A stretch of 64,000 nt of DNA from assembly GCA_010015655.1 (NCBI GenBank), contig ML976690.1, positions 243,503-307,502 of the forward strand, read 5' to 3'. Positions 36,106-46,613 of this stretch are shown in pieces. The stretch comes from Bimuria novae-zelandiae CBS 107.79. Lineage: Eukaryota; Ascomycota; Dothideomycetes; Pleosporales; Didymosphaeriaceae. Numbering within the stretch: position 1 is the first letter of the stretch; every line of letters starts with the position of its first letter. The translations under genes and the position numbers were made by a program. The notes beneath the pieces were generated by a model that was given only the letters and a program-made list of their open reading frames with translations, was not told the origin of the DNA and searched no databases.

Positions 36106-37127
36106 GTTTTGGAGGGTAGGAGACACGGGCTCGCATCATACATGTTATAGAAACTTTTGTCCACGAGGGAAAAGTCGCTCCATGTCTAATAATAGTGATA
36201 ATTTTTAGGAGGGAGAGGTGCTCGAGACGTATATATATTTATAGGATAACGGTTTTAGAGAGAGCAGGAACAGACATTGGTAGGTGGTAAGGAGTTTTTA
36301 AAAGAGGGAGGAGACGGGCTCGCATGTACACATCTGGGTACCATTTTGTACACACACGGAGACCGCTCCATAAGGATATAGTGCTATAGTTTTAGGAGGC
36401 AGAGGTACTTGGGACATAGTTTTGCATTATACGGGTTTTGGGGGACAGCAAAGACGGACATCGGGGCAGATCGCGTTTAATTTGAAAAGGGCGAGAGGGG
36501 AGTCGGACCACATTCTGAGGGAATGGTTGCATTTTTGGTTCGAGCGCAAGGTCTGCTCCATCAGCTACTATTGTAACAGTTTTTAAACACCGAGGAGAAG
36601 TGCTTGAGACATATGTACATATAACTTTGGTTTTGGGGGAGAGCAGGGAAGGACATCGTAGTCGGTTGATGTCCTTTTTAAAGAAGAGGAGAGGGCAGGA
36701 TCACATTCTTTGAAAGCGACTGGATTTTTAGTTTGAGCGTAAGGTCTGCTCCATTCTCAAGCTGTTATAGGTTTTTCGTGGACAGAGCGAGGTGCTCGCA
36801 ACGTATTGCAGTGCTTAGCTGGTTTGGAGAGCACGGGCTCAGAGCATTAGAGTCTAGATAGTCGATTTTTAAAGAGGGGGGCAAAAGCAGGACCATGTCA
36901 TTAATGAAAGGTTTTTCCGCTCGGGTGGAGGTCTGCTCCATTGGAAGTGCCTATTGCTGATTTTCTTTTCCGGCTCGTCATGGTGCTCGCAGCACATTCC
37001 GCTGTGCAAAGCTGTTTTGGCGCACCAGACAGGACGGAACATTGCATAGAAACCGCTAAGCTTTTAAGGAAGGAAGAGGCAGAGGCACAGCACAGGTTGG
37101 CTTCATTCTCGAGTATACGGTGCATTT
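36106..37127 (+). repeat. Clearest block of the higher-order repeat
   Basis: Five and a half consecutive higher-order units are readable. One monomer type with AGGAGACGGGCTCGCAT or its derivatives starts near 36,106, 36,294, 36,480, 36,675, 36,865 and 37,062, i.e. spacings of about 186-197 bp. It is followed each time by a type ending CTGCTCCAT or CCGCTCCAT, a type with GAGGTGCTCGMRACR, and a type with AGAGCAGGRAMGGACAT. Confidence 0.85.
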
Positions 37128-40100
37128 GGTTTCCGAGACGCTGAGGTGCTCCAGCATTTCTGTCGCAGTAAAATTGCGTTTTTATTGAAGTGTTGTGTTG
37201 TCTGTGTTATGTTCCTGCTGCGCTCTCCACAGGCCAGCAGTGGGGTCTATTTACATGACGTATCTCATAATACTGTTGAGGCAAGAGGTGCTTGGTAGGG
37301 TGAGGAAGCAGCGTTAGACCACCCTCACGTGGCACACGTAACCCACTTTCCTCATAAACCGTCACAATTTCACAATGTGCGTTGCGCTTTTGAAGCACCC
37401 AACAGGACAGGACATAGGAGCTCACTTAGTAATCTTTTTTAGGTCCGCATTGGCAAAGCCACATCCCAAAAAGCGCTTTTTGTTTGGGTCGAGCGCAGGT
37501 CTGCTCCAACAAAGCTGTCACCGCTGGTTTTGGTCAACGAAGTGACGCGCTCGCAACACTAATTAGCAAAACAGTCATTTTTAAAGCACCGGTCAGGACA
37601 TAATGGCAACGCGAAGGTTATTTATGCCAGGAGGAGAAGAGAGAGGAGAGCGGATCGAGGTAAGGAACTACTTCCATTCTTTTGAGTCCGTGCGAATCGT
37701 GCTCCATTGGAAGTTCTTGTCGCCGATCTGTTGTTGGGTTAGAGAGGCGCTCGCAACATAAGAAGGTATAGCACTAGCTTAAGGACCACCGGACAGGATG
37801 CAATTGCAGAAGAGTGAATTTTTTGGAGCGAAGAGAAAGAAGGAGGTCCACATGAAGAACTTGTCCATGTCCTTCGGCTTCTGCGGATTCTACTCCTTGG
37901 TAGGATGATTCGGCTGATTTCTGGTTGAGATGGAGACGCGCTCGTAATATGGAGGGGTAGCTTAGGCATTTGCAGATCACAGAGGGACAGGACGTAATGG
38001 CATGGGCTGTGGTTTTTGAAGGGAGAGGAGGCCAAAGCAAATCCACATGCTGAAGTTGTCCTATTGATTTTAGGTCACGCGGATCGTGCGGCATTTGTGG
38101 ATCGTATCGTCGCTTTTTTTTTACTGAGATAAAGAGATGTTGCGAAGCTTATCACGACAGGGTGGGGTAATTTGGAGAGCAGATGGTTCCGAGATATGCC
38201 ACAGTTCGTTGGGGGTTTGAAGGAGAAGGAAAAAAGCAAAGGCGATATAAGAGCGCTTTGCAGAGTTTAAATTCACGCACGCCGCGCACTCCATATTTCG
38301 CTTGCGAATGTAATTTGAGCACCACAGCAAGTGCTCCACATCAGATTGCAGTCCAATTCTTTAAGGAACCACCAGAAGAGGACATTGTTGTAGACTAAAG
38401 TGTACTTTCGAGGAGAACAGAAGAATCCACGGTCATGACTTAGGCTGTTATGGGTTTTGGTTACTCACGACTCCCGCTCTATTGGCAGATTGTAGTGAGA
38501 GTCTTTAAGCCCCTGGGATGCCGCTCCTGAGTTGTGGCTATTGCTAATTTGGGAATCTAGTTAGGAGAACAGATCAGAGCGGGAGACATGGTTCAAAACA
38601 TATTTCATTTGGTTCACGCACAACCTCCCGCTCCATGGATTGGAGCGATTGTGAGTTCAAGCCCGCGAAATGCCCCTTACATGCGCGCGCTCCGCTTTTG
38701 ATTTAGGAAACGCACCAGGACGGGACATCGAAGAACTCGGACTGAGTTTTGGAGGATAGGGCATAACACCAGTGCTCGAAGTTTTAGTAGAGGAGAAGAC
38801 AGCAAGCCGGCATTGTTGCTCTTTGTGCTCTCTTAGTCCACGCGTGGCTCCCGCTCTATAAGCATTTATCATTATTCCCAAGCACGCGGAATGCCGCTCC
38901 CATAAGCGCCTTGTACATATTCTTAAGAAATGCACTAAAACAGAACATCGATATTCTTTGGTATGAGTTTGGGAGGGCAGAATAGATGATTGCCAATGGG
39001 CTTTTATACGAGAAAGAAGCACAGTGGTATCAAATAGTAAACCAATCCTTTAGGTTCACCTGCGCCTCCCACCCCATAAACATGTCGCTGAAGACAATAA
39101 AAGAAAGGCGTGGCTGTGGTAATCGTTTTCAAGCACGCAACACAATGCTTCACATATTTCCTGGCGTGTTCATTTGAGAATTGCGCTAGAACAGGACATC
39201 GGTGTTGTAAAGAAGCATTCTGAAGAACTGGATATCTCTGCATATGGACGAAGTTTTGGCAGAGCAGAACTTCTAGAAGACGAGAAAAACAGGACCACAT
39301 CGGCGTCCCTTGCCTTGCAGGCACACAGGAGTCACTCACATGCGAAGGGTATCCCTTCTTTTGAATGATCCGCGGGAGAGACCAAGGAAAACCATATCCA
39401 GATGCTCTCCCCAGTTTTTTAGACTGCGTGGTGCAAAGAAGGACATGTGCAGGATGACGCGGTCATTGTAAACTCGCCACTGCAGCATATGCCAGCTTGT
39501 CGTACTCGATTTTACGAAGAGAAGAACGACACATTTTTATAAGCATCGCCGGTTTGTGGAAGACCGGGACTTTCAGACATTGTGAACATCGCAGAAAGGT
39601 GTCGCGCAGCGGGCGATTAAGTCGTAGGACGAATGGACAGGGATGCGCCATACGACCACACGGAGTTGAAATTTTTAGGGCAAGGCAAGGAGGAGCATAA
39701 AGAGACTCGTACTAGAATTTGGTAGAAGACCGACCAGTTGCAAGACATATTGCTTCTTTGAGGGGCTTTTGATCAGGTCCAGTCCGCATAAGGCATCATG
39801 TAGATGGTTCTGTACACGCGTGGCTACGGTCTCATAATGAATTGTTCTGCTTGATCGGTTGGAAAATGCTCACCCTTCATCAGCAAAAAACCTGGTAGAT
39901 TCACGGCTTTTGTACCACGCATCTAGAGAGTGAGACGTAGCTTTAATCTAACTCTGTTTTGCACTCGGGAAGGTTCAGCCTTTTATCCAGATTTCGTTCG
40001 GTATTCGGGCGCGCACGGAATTGTACTTACTACTTGGTAAAAATATAGATATTGGTCAAGCGCTGGTACACAGCGCATGTGTGAGAGCTAGTGATCCATA

Positions 40101-41339
40101 CGCATAAGGAAGAAATTGAGAATTGTACTTGTTGTTGTGTTGGGTGAAGCTACGAACAGTAGGTATACATGAGTAGCTGTAAACAACGCTAGTGCAGGAT
40201 GGGTAGTCGCATCTCAACACAGGTGGGGCGCCACTACAAGTGGGGAAAGGGAGACTCCAAACCGTGACAGCATGAATCATCTTTGGCGCGGATTTTGGGC
40301 CACTACTGGACGGCGAGACATCTGACACCGTTTCCATCTGTTTTTTGAGAAGCACAAGTATTTAAGTCATGCGTATGTAAGATATCCTCTTTGTATACGC
40401 ATGACTGCATGCTTATTGTTTGTTGCTTTCCCTTATTTCAAACTACTCGACTTCCTGTCACATAACCGATGTGTACGGAAAATTATGGGATTCGTTGCAG
40501 GACTGTAGAAAGACACGGGAGCTCGCCTTCAGAGATATTTTCGGAAGAAGGTGCTTAGGGACATACAGGGGTCAGTACGAGTATTTTGAGAGAGGAAAGA
40601 AGAGGAGGGGAGACATAGGAAGTTGTATGCTGCTTTTCGAGGGAGAGCCATGATCCTGGTGGAAGCACTTTTGTAAAGATAACTGCATGCAAAGAAGATC
40701 CACAGTTCATGTTAACGTAGAGCGGCATTTTGGAAACGCGCGAATCCGCAGACATGAAACACTAGAATCAAGGTTTTGGTCACGCGAAGCGTAAGACGCG
40801 CAGGACGCCATGCCCAGTTTTCTTTTTCGTTTTTATTAGACCATAACGACGGGTCATAAAACATCGAGGGTTCCTCCGGCAATTGCTCAAGAAGAGCCAA
40901 CTCAAAAACACCACCTACACTTTTTGCCACTTTTAGACGAAGAAAGAAAAAAAGACATCTGGAAGAGCGCGTTGTCTTTTTTTGGAAAAGCAGCTTGCCG
41001 CTGGACATGTAAAAGATAAATTTTAATTTTTGAATCTTCTGGTATTTCAAAGAATAATCTGCTCGCGGACATTTATTGCTCAGAAACAGCCACATGGGAA
41101 AAGGGAAAGAAGAAAGCCAGCATAGCCATTGTGTCTCTGCGTTTTAGGATATCGGCTAGCACTGGACATGTGCTCCACGAAGGTCAGTTGGGAATACACC
41201 AAATGCTCAAGCAGTCCCTCAGCTGGGCATTCCCTGCAGACACAGTTCTTTTTAAAAGGGGTAGAAGGAGGAAGCGACATCGCAGAAGACGGTCATGATG
41301 TTAGAAAAGCAGCTTGACGCTGGACATATGTTTGTGATA

Positions 41340-42215
41340 TGTAAACTTTAGCGATATCCGAGAAAGAGGAGGGTCTCGCTCCCAGTGCTTCCATGCGTCG
41401 CTCGTTGTCGGAATTTTAAAGAGCTGCTCATGAGGACAAGCGGTGACGGGTTTAGTCCGCAGGAAGAGCTCCACAAAGGGATCCTTCGAGAGTTTTTTTT
41501 TATAGAAAGAAGATGAGAAGGATTTATTCACAGAAGGTCGCGCTCCGCGTACGCCCATAACAGCACATCATGCATGCTTTAGAGACCCCCTCATGAGTAC
41601 AAGTATCTGCATTTTTAGTCCAAAGACGAGCTCCATGATCTGGACCACCAATCCTTTTAGTAACAAGGAACTGGAAAGCAGTTGTCTGAAGGAGGAGTCC
41701 CGGTCTAAGCACACCTATAATCGGACATCGTCCATTTCTCAAGCGGGCGCTCATGATCGGTGCGAGGATCGATTTTAGCCCGAGGACGAGTTCCATCAAG
41801 TAGTCACAGATGGAATTGTAGCAGCGAGGAGGCGCGCATAATTGTTCGGAGTAGTAGATTTTACAGGGTACGAGGAGGTCTCGATCTCACTCCGCGCGCA
41901 CCCATACAAAGAACCCGTTCTCGTTTTAGAGCACTGCTCATTTCGTGGCCAAGTATTTCTTTTAGTCCAAGGACCAGCTCCATGAAGAGAATGTGAAAGA
42001 CTTTTTAGCAGCGAGGAGGCGCGCATGGCCTTTCCAGATGCAGATTTAAAGTCTACGAGGTCTCGGTCCACGCACGCCTATACTCCTGTGAACTATGAAT
42101 TTTGGGAGAACTGCTCATGCGGGTGAACACCGTTGCTTTTAGTTCGCGGGACAAGCTCCATAAAGCAGTAGTCCCCGTCTTTTTAGTAGCCAAAGGCTAG
42201 AAAGTGCCATCGTGG
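41340..42215 (+). repeat. Right-hand subfamily of the array
   Basis: Here the units are more alike. TTTTAGTCCAAAGACGAGCTCCAT near 41,613 recurs as related TTTTAG...GAGYTCCAT-type blocks near 41,773, 41,959 and 42,137, and an earlier weaker copy near 41,447. A second type with AGCAGCGAGGAGGCGCGCAT recurs near 41,820 and 42,006. Period about 160-187 bp. The array stops just before the stop codon of the flavin-binding gene. Confidence 0.8.
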
Positions 42216-42327
42216 AGGAATGGAAGTGCGCGAGGAGACGCGATTTATATACACGACACTGGACTGATACGACATCAAACGCATCTCTCCAGAGCGAATA
42301 TGAGATGCCCTAGCCTTACCTCCACCC

Positions 42328-43444
42328 CTACTTCCCCTCCGCTGCCCTCCCCGCCCCCGCCCTCCCCCTCCCATTCTCCGCTCCCCTCCACGCCTCAATC
42401 CACCCCTCCACCTCCACCCCCTCCCTCGCCCCTACCGGCTCCCCCCACTCCACCCAACAAGGCAAAACCCCCGTCCACACTCCCCCCAACTTCTCGTTTT
42501 TCGCATCCTTCCTATCCTCGCTCGGGCCACCAGTTCGTACTTTCGCGCTCGCGGACGCGATGCGCACGCGCAGGACAGATGTAGAGGTGAGTTCGGCGGG
42601 GGTCGGGGGTTGGCGGGAACGTTGCCAGCGGGTGGGGAGGAGGGAGTTTGTGATACCTGTGTTGTGTGGGTTAGATTTAGGGGTTGGGAAGGAGGGGGAT
42701 TGGGGGAAGACGCACGTTCCATAGCAAACAGCTGCTCTGCTTCGTCGGTGACGAGGGTGGCGTAGCCGTAGGCGACGGAGGAGCGGTAGTTGCATGAGTT
42801 ATCTACCCACCCGCACAGCTGGATTAGTATGTTTTGCTAGCTTCTATGGAGGGGGTAGGGGAGCGGACTTACGAAACGGCGCGAGCGCGAGGACTAAGCC
42901 GTCCATATGCCTACCTCTTCATCAGCTCCTTCCCCCCCTCCCCTCCCAATTCCACAACCGCGTCGGGTGAAAAGAGAAACTCACGATGCCGCAACCGTAA
43001 CAGCCAACCCCTCGCCCTCTCCCTCCGAGCTCGCCTTGCCCTGGCGGAAGAGCCGTCCGTTCACGTATCTACATATATCAGTACTTTCGTCGCTCCCTTT
43101 CCAATCCCCCCTGCCTATAGAAGAGGCTCTCGAACTTACCCATGGATATAAATATCCTGCACCCCCTCCTCCCCTTCCCCATCATGCCCAAACTTCGCCG
43201 TACACCCCAGCATAGGCAGCACGACGGGAAACGGGTGTTCAGGATCGACAAACGAGACGTGGAGGATGGCGGCGGAGTTTATAATCCCGTGGACAGTGGC
43301 GTAGTCGTATGCGCCTGGGAACAGTTGGTGAATTTACGAAGGAGGAGGAGAATGAGAGAAGGTAGGGGGAGGAAGGAGTGTACCTCTCTTCGGCAGACGA
43401 CCCAGCTTATTCACCGCCGTCTTGGGGTACTCCGTTTCCGCCAT
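42328..43444 (-). CDS. PPOX-class flavin-nucleotide-binding protein
   Basis: FMN-binding split-barrel protein of the pyridoxamine-5'-phosphate-oxidase-like class; the substrate is not predictable. Six exons: 43444-43384, 43314-43140, 43068-42985, 42910-42873, 42802-42716 and 42656-42328 (introns 59-74 nt), 257 residues. Recognisable order: MAETEYPKTAVNKLGRLPKRG, YDYATVHGIINSAAILHVSF, LPMLGCTAKFG, DIYIHGYVNGRLFR, VTVAASHMDGLVLALAPFHN, NYRSSVAYGYATLVTDEAE and VWTGVLPCWVEWGEPV. Each splice join restores the family pattern. The C-terminus is a Gly/Arg/Glu-rich tail. Its 3' end lies about 110 bp from the tandem array. Confidence 0.9.
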
Positions 43445-44097
43445 GACCGATTCTCAAAAGAACGTCCAGTTTATTTGTGATAAAGGCCGTGTTTAAGATT
43501 TCCAAGTACAAGTAGTGGAAAAGGGGAAGTAGGCGTAAGACTGAATGGTCCTTGATCTGAGCTCAAGAGTCGACTTTATACCCCCTATAAACTCGATGAC
43601 TCTTCCCGGTGATCTCCAAACCAATCATCGATGCATGCCCGAAATGCGATGTTGATGCTAATTACCGGCTGTACCTACCCTATCGGGACGGCGGGGTAGT
43701 ATCGACGCCGCTGTGATTGGCTCCCCCCCAACTTTTTCGCAGCGTCTGAAGCGTCTATACAACTTCCCTCTTACTCCTTGATTCCCTCTGAGGGATATTC
43801 ATGGCTAGCAAAGGAAAGTTGCCCTGTCCGCGTAGGCCGAGTAAGGAGAACCTTCCGTACGCCATCGCGGTCCCCATGGACGAAGGTCCCGTGTACGATC
43901 TCCACGTCATAATCGATGTTGAATGGGAGCAAGTTCACACTCACGCAGTGGAATTCGTCACCCTACTCCTCTCCGCCTAGCTACCCTTTCTACCCCAGCC
44001 CATCTGTCCAATCCACCCGCTCAAAACACCACAAACGCCATGCATGCCTGCTAAGAATATCGTCACATATCCTACCCCTCCCAAAGAGGAGGACTAA
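43445..44097. other. Intergenic, no gene recognised
   Basis: 5' flank of the flavin-binding gene (-) and 3' flank of the Gid4 gene (-). Short ORFs only. Confidence 0.45.
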
Positions 44098-46613
44098 TCA
44101 TCTAAACCCCCACGCCGGAAAAACCCCACCCATCACACTCTTCAGCTCCAAACACTGATACGGACTACTCTGCGGATCATAATACAGCCCCTGGACCCTC
44201 CCATCCCTCCTTCTCAAACAAACATAATAAAACCCACTAATCGTCAGACCACACCCCGAGTCGTCGAACGCCGAGTGTTCTGCGTCTGCACCACCACCAC
44301 TACGCATTGAGGAATCCCAATTCGCCCCGGAGGCGTATTGATATTCTGGTCGGGAGGATATATACTGGGGCGGCTGCACGGGCGAGGCGGTAGTGCTATT
44401 TAGACTCTTCACGAAGCAGCGCTCCTTCCACCGCATGAGGACCCATTTCTTGCTCAAGACGTCGTCGAACCAGATGCGGCTCGTGAGACAGCGTATCACT
44501 TCGTCGTCGCTCATGCCGTGGAATACGGGGAGTTTGCGCCAGTAGGTGGCGTCGTTTGCGGGGGTGGAGTTGAAGCTCTCCGTGAGCAGCGAGTGCTTGT
44601 TGAAATCGAGAATTTCGCCCTCGAGGTACGTGGTGATAGAGGAGGTGCGTGTGAAGGCGTGCGTGGCGTCGTTTGTGGAGTTTGAGAGTATAGATTGGTG
44701 GGTGTGCGGGTGTGAGGGCACATTGTAGGCTTCCATGGTTGCTGAGAGCGTCATGCGGTCGTAGTCGACAGAGTGTATCGTCACCTGCGAGCGGAAGATT
44801 AGCAGAGGTTAAGTTTGAAATTGGCTGTGTCATGAGTCCGTGCATTGCTCTGAGAGCAATGTAACACCTCTCTCTATACATACCTTGACAGGCCACTTGT
44901 CTTGCTGCGGCGAGTGCGAGGTCACCACCTCGGGCCCATATGTATGCGCAGCCCTGTCTCCAGGCGAAACGTGGCTGGGATCGTCCCACATATTCGGCGT
45001 GTCTGCTAGGAGGGAGCCCGCCTCTGCTGCCGCAGCAATTGCGGATCTGCCGTGCGCGAGACGATACAGTGTTGTATTGGTCCCTGACCCGGTCGCCGTG
45101 AGGGTTGACGTGATGGTGGTGGCATGTTGGCAGCCGGACTAAGAAACGTTAGTAAATCTGACGACTTTATTTCGGCCTCGGGTGATGTCCTGGGGCAATA
45201 CTGAGGAGGATAGAAACTTACCAACACAGCGCCTGGCGCGAGCCATGACGTCTCTGCCGGCGGTGGTATTGTGAAGGGATTCAACACAAAGTTTTGATGG
45301 TCCTTCACAAAGTACTCTTTTTTCAGGAAGCCCGCGTCTATGGCGTAGTCTATGGAGTCGTCGATATTTTGTGACTGCCGTATCTTGGACAAATACTTGA
45401 TGGTCTCCTCCAGCATAGGGCTCACGCTCGACGACGGCGCAGTTGCAGTGCGATCGAGGTAACCCCGCCTGTACGAGTCGACCCTCTGGAGCATGTCATG
45501 AGCCCGCGTACTCGCCGACCGCTGCGATGATGATTCCACGCCCGCCCGCGAGTTCTCGGCTCGCTGCGATGACGGTTCCAAAGCGGCCCGCGCATTCTCC
45601 AACCGCTGCGCTGCTCGCGACGACTCGGATGTCATGTGCGGCCGATCTCGCCAGTCGCTTGGGCGGGGAGACCTGCTGGCAGCGTCCCGGTCAGCATAGC
45701 GCTGAGTAAAATCCCTGGTCCTCGCAGAAAACCTCGGATTCCGCCGTACGGACTGCAGGAGCGCGGCAGACCTCAGGGAGCTGTCCGCCTGCGACGGCTG
45801 CGTGGAGCTCAGCAGCCTCGACACGGCAGCCCGCGACCTCTCCCGCTCCGAATCCAGCTGCGAGCGCCCGAGCACGCGCAGAATCTCGGGGTGTGTGTTC
45901 GGCTGCTCGCGCCGCAGCTCGGCCAGGATGCCCTCCAGCTCGGCCTCGTCGTCGGCCTCGTCGGTGGCAGGCGACCAGTCGTACAGGCTGTTCCGGCTGG
46001 GCACGCGGTCGCTGTACGCGCTGCTTCTCGCCTCGTTGTGGAGCGTCGCCAGGCGGTCCTGCGGGGGGACGTGGTCGCTGCTGCTACTGCTGCTGCGATA
46101 AGGGCCCCGCGTCTCGTCACCGAGGCGCCCCAGCCGGTTCATCACCCGCCGCAGTCTATCGGCGGGGTTGCGGTGCTCCAGCTCGCTGCGTTCGCGCTCC
46201 CGCTCCAGCGTGCGCAGCCGGTCGCGCGACCTCTCGAAGCGCGCCTGCTGCCGGTCCAGGGTGGCGTCGTGCTGGCCGAGGTGCACGCCAATCTGCGTGA
46301 GTGCGGCGGTGTGCTCGTCCAGGTTTGCGCGCAGGGAGCGCAGCGCCGTGTCGAAGTGCGCGTCTTCGTCCTGCTGGGTCGTGAGGGTCGCCGCGAGGTT
46401 GTAGACGGCCTGTGTCTCGGGGCTCTCGAGCGCTTCGCTGAGGGCCTGCGAGATGTACGACTGCGGGTGAGAGGAGTCCTGCAGGTAATAGCACAGTCAA
46501 TACACAGCAGAGCGCGGTGGCAACGGGCAGCTGAGCACCCGCCGACGTACCTGCTGCTGCTGCTGCTGCCGCTCGTCTGGCACGCTGGGATAGCGCGAGT
46601 TTGCGGGCGGCAT
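44098..46613 (-). CDS. gid4: Gid4/Vid24 substrate receptor of the GID ubiquitin ligase
   Basis: Subunit of the GID/CTLH E3 ligase; in yeast it binds N-terminal proline degrons of gluconeogenic enzymes. Exons 46613-46551, 46478-45222, 45138-44884 and 44784-44098 (introns 72, 83 and 99 nt) give 753 residues. The Vid24 beta-barrel domain occupies about residues 430-740: SWLAPGAVL/SGCQHATTI, then TTYLEGEILDFNKHSL, TYWRKLPVFHGMSDDEVIRC, KKWVLMRWKERCFV, and the final LTISGFYYVCLRRRDG and GLYYDPQSSPYQCLEL. The first 430 residues are an extension with a six-Gln run encoded by CAG repeats, Arg/Ser-rich low-complexity segments and several coiled-coil-like stretches. This extension is much longer than in yeast Gid4 and is probably disordered. 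Confidence 0.92.

Larger units (their letters stand above)
34972..42215 (+). repeat. Degenerate satellite array with four-monomer higher-order repeat
   Basis: About 7.2 kb without a believable gene. It is built from degenerate monomers averaging near 47 bp. Each opens with a run of T (TTTTRGA-like), has a G/A-rich then GC-rich middle, and often reaches a CAT or ACAT about 25-30 bases in, then a variable end. T-runs fall at about 35,598, 35,641, 35,684, 35,724, 35,775, 35,828, 35,873, 35,921, 35,967, 36,012, 36,060, 36,106 and so on. Monomers belong to four types that recur in fixed order, so the true period is about 160-200 bp. Example: GTCTGCTCCAT near 36,551, 36,742 and 36,929. Orientation is constant throughout. 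Boundaries are by eye, and the stretch 39,800-40,700 is the most degraded. Confidence 0.85.

Noticed and set aside
34972..42215. CRISPR-like array (regular repeats with variable parts)
   Set aside because: Repeats are not identical, spacing varies by several bases, the repeat part is degenerate and the setting is a eukaryotic nuclear genome; a satellite explains it.
34972..42215. Protein-coding tandem-repeat gene
   Set aside because: Monomer lengths are not a multiple of 3 consistently and no frame stays open for more than about 175 codons.
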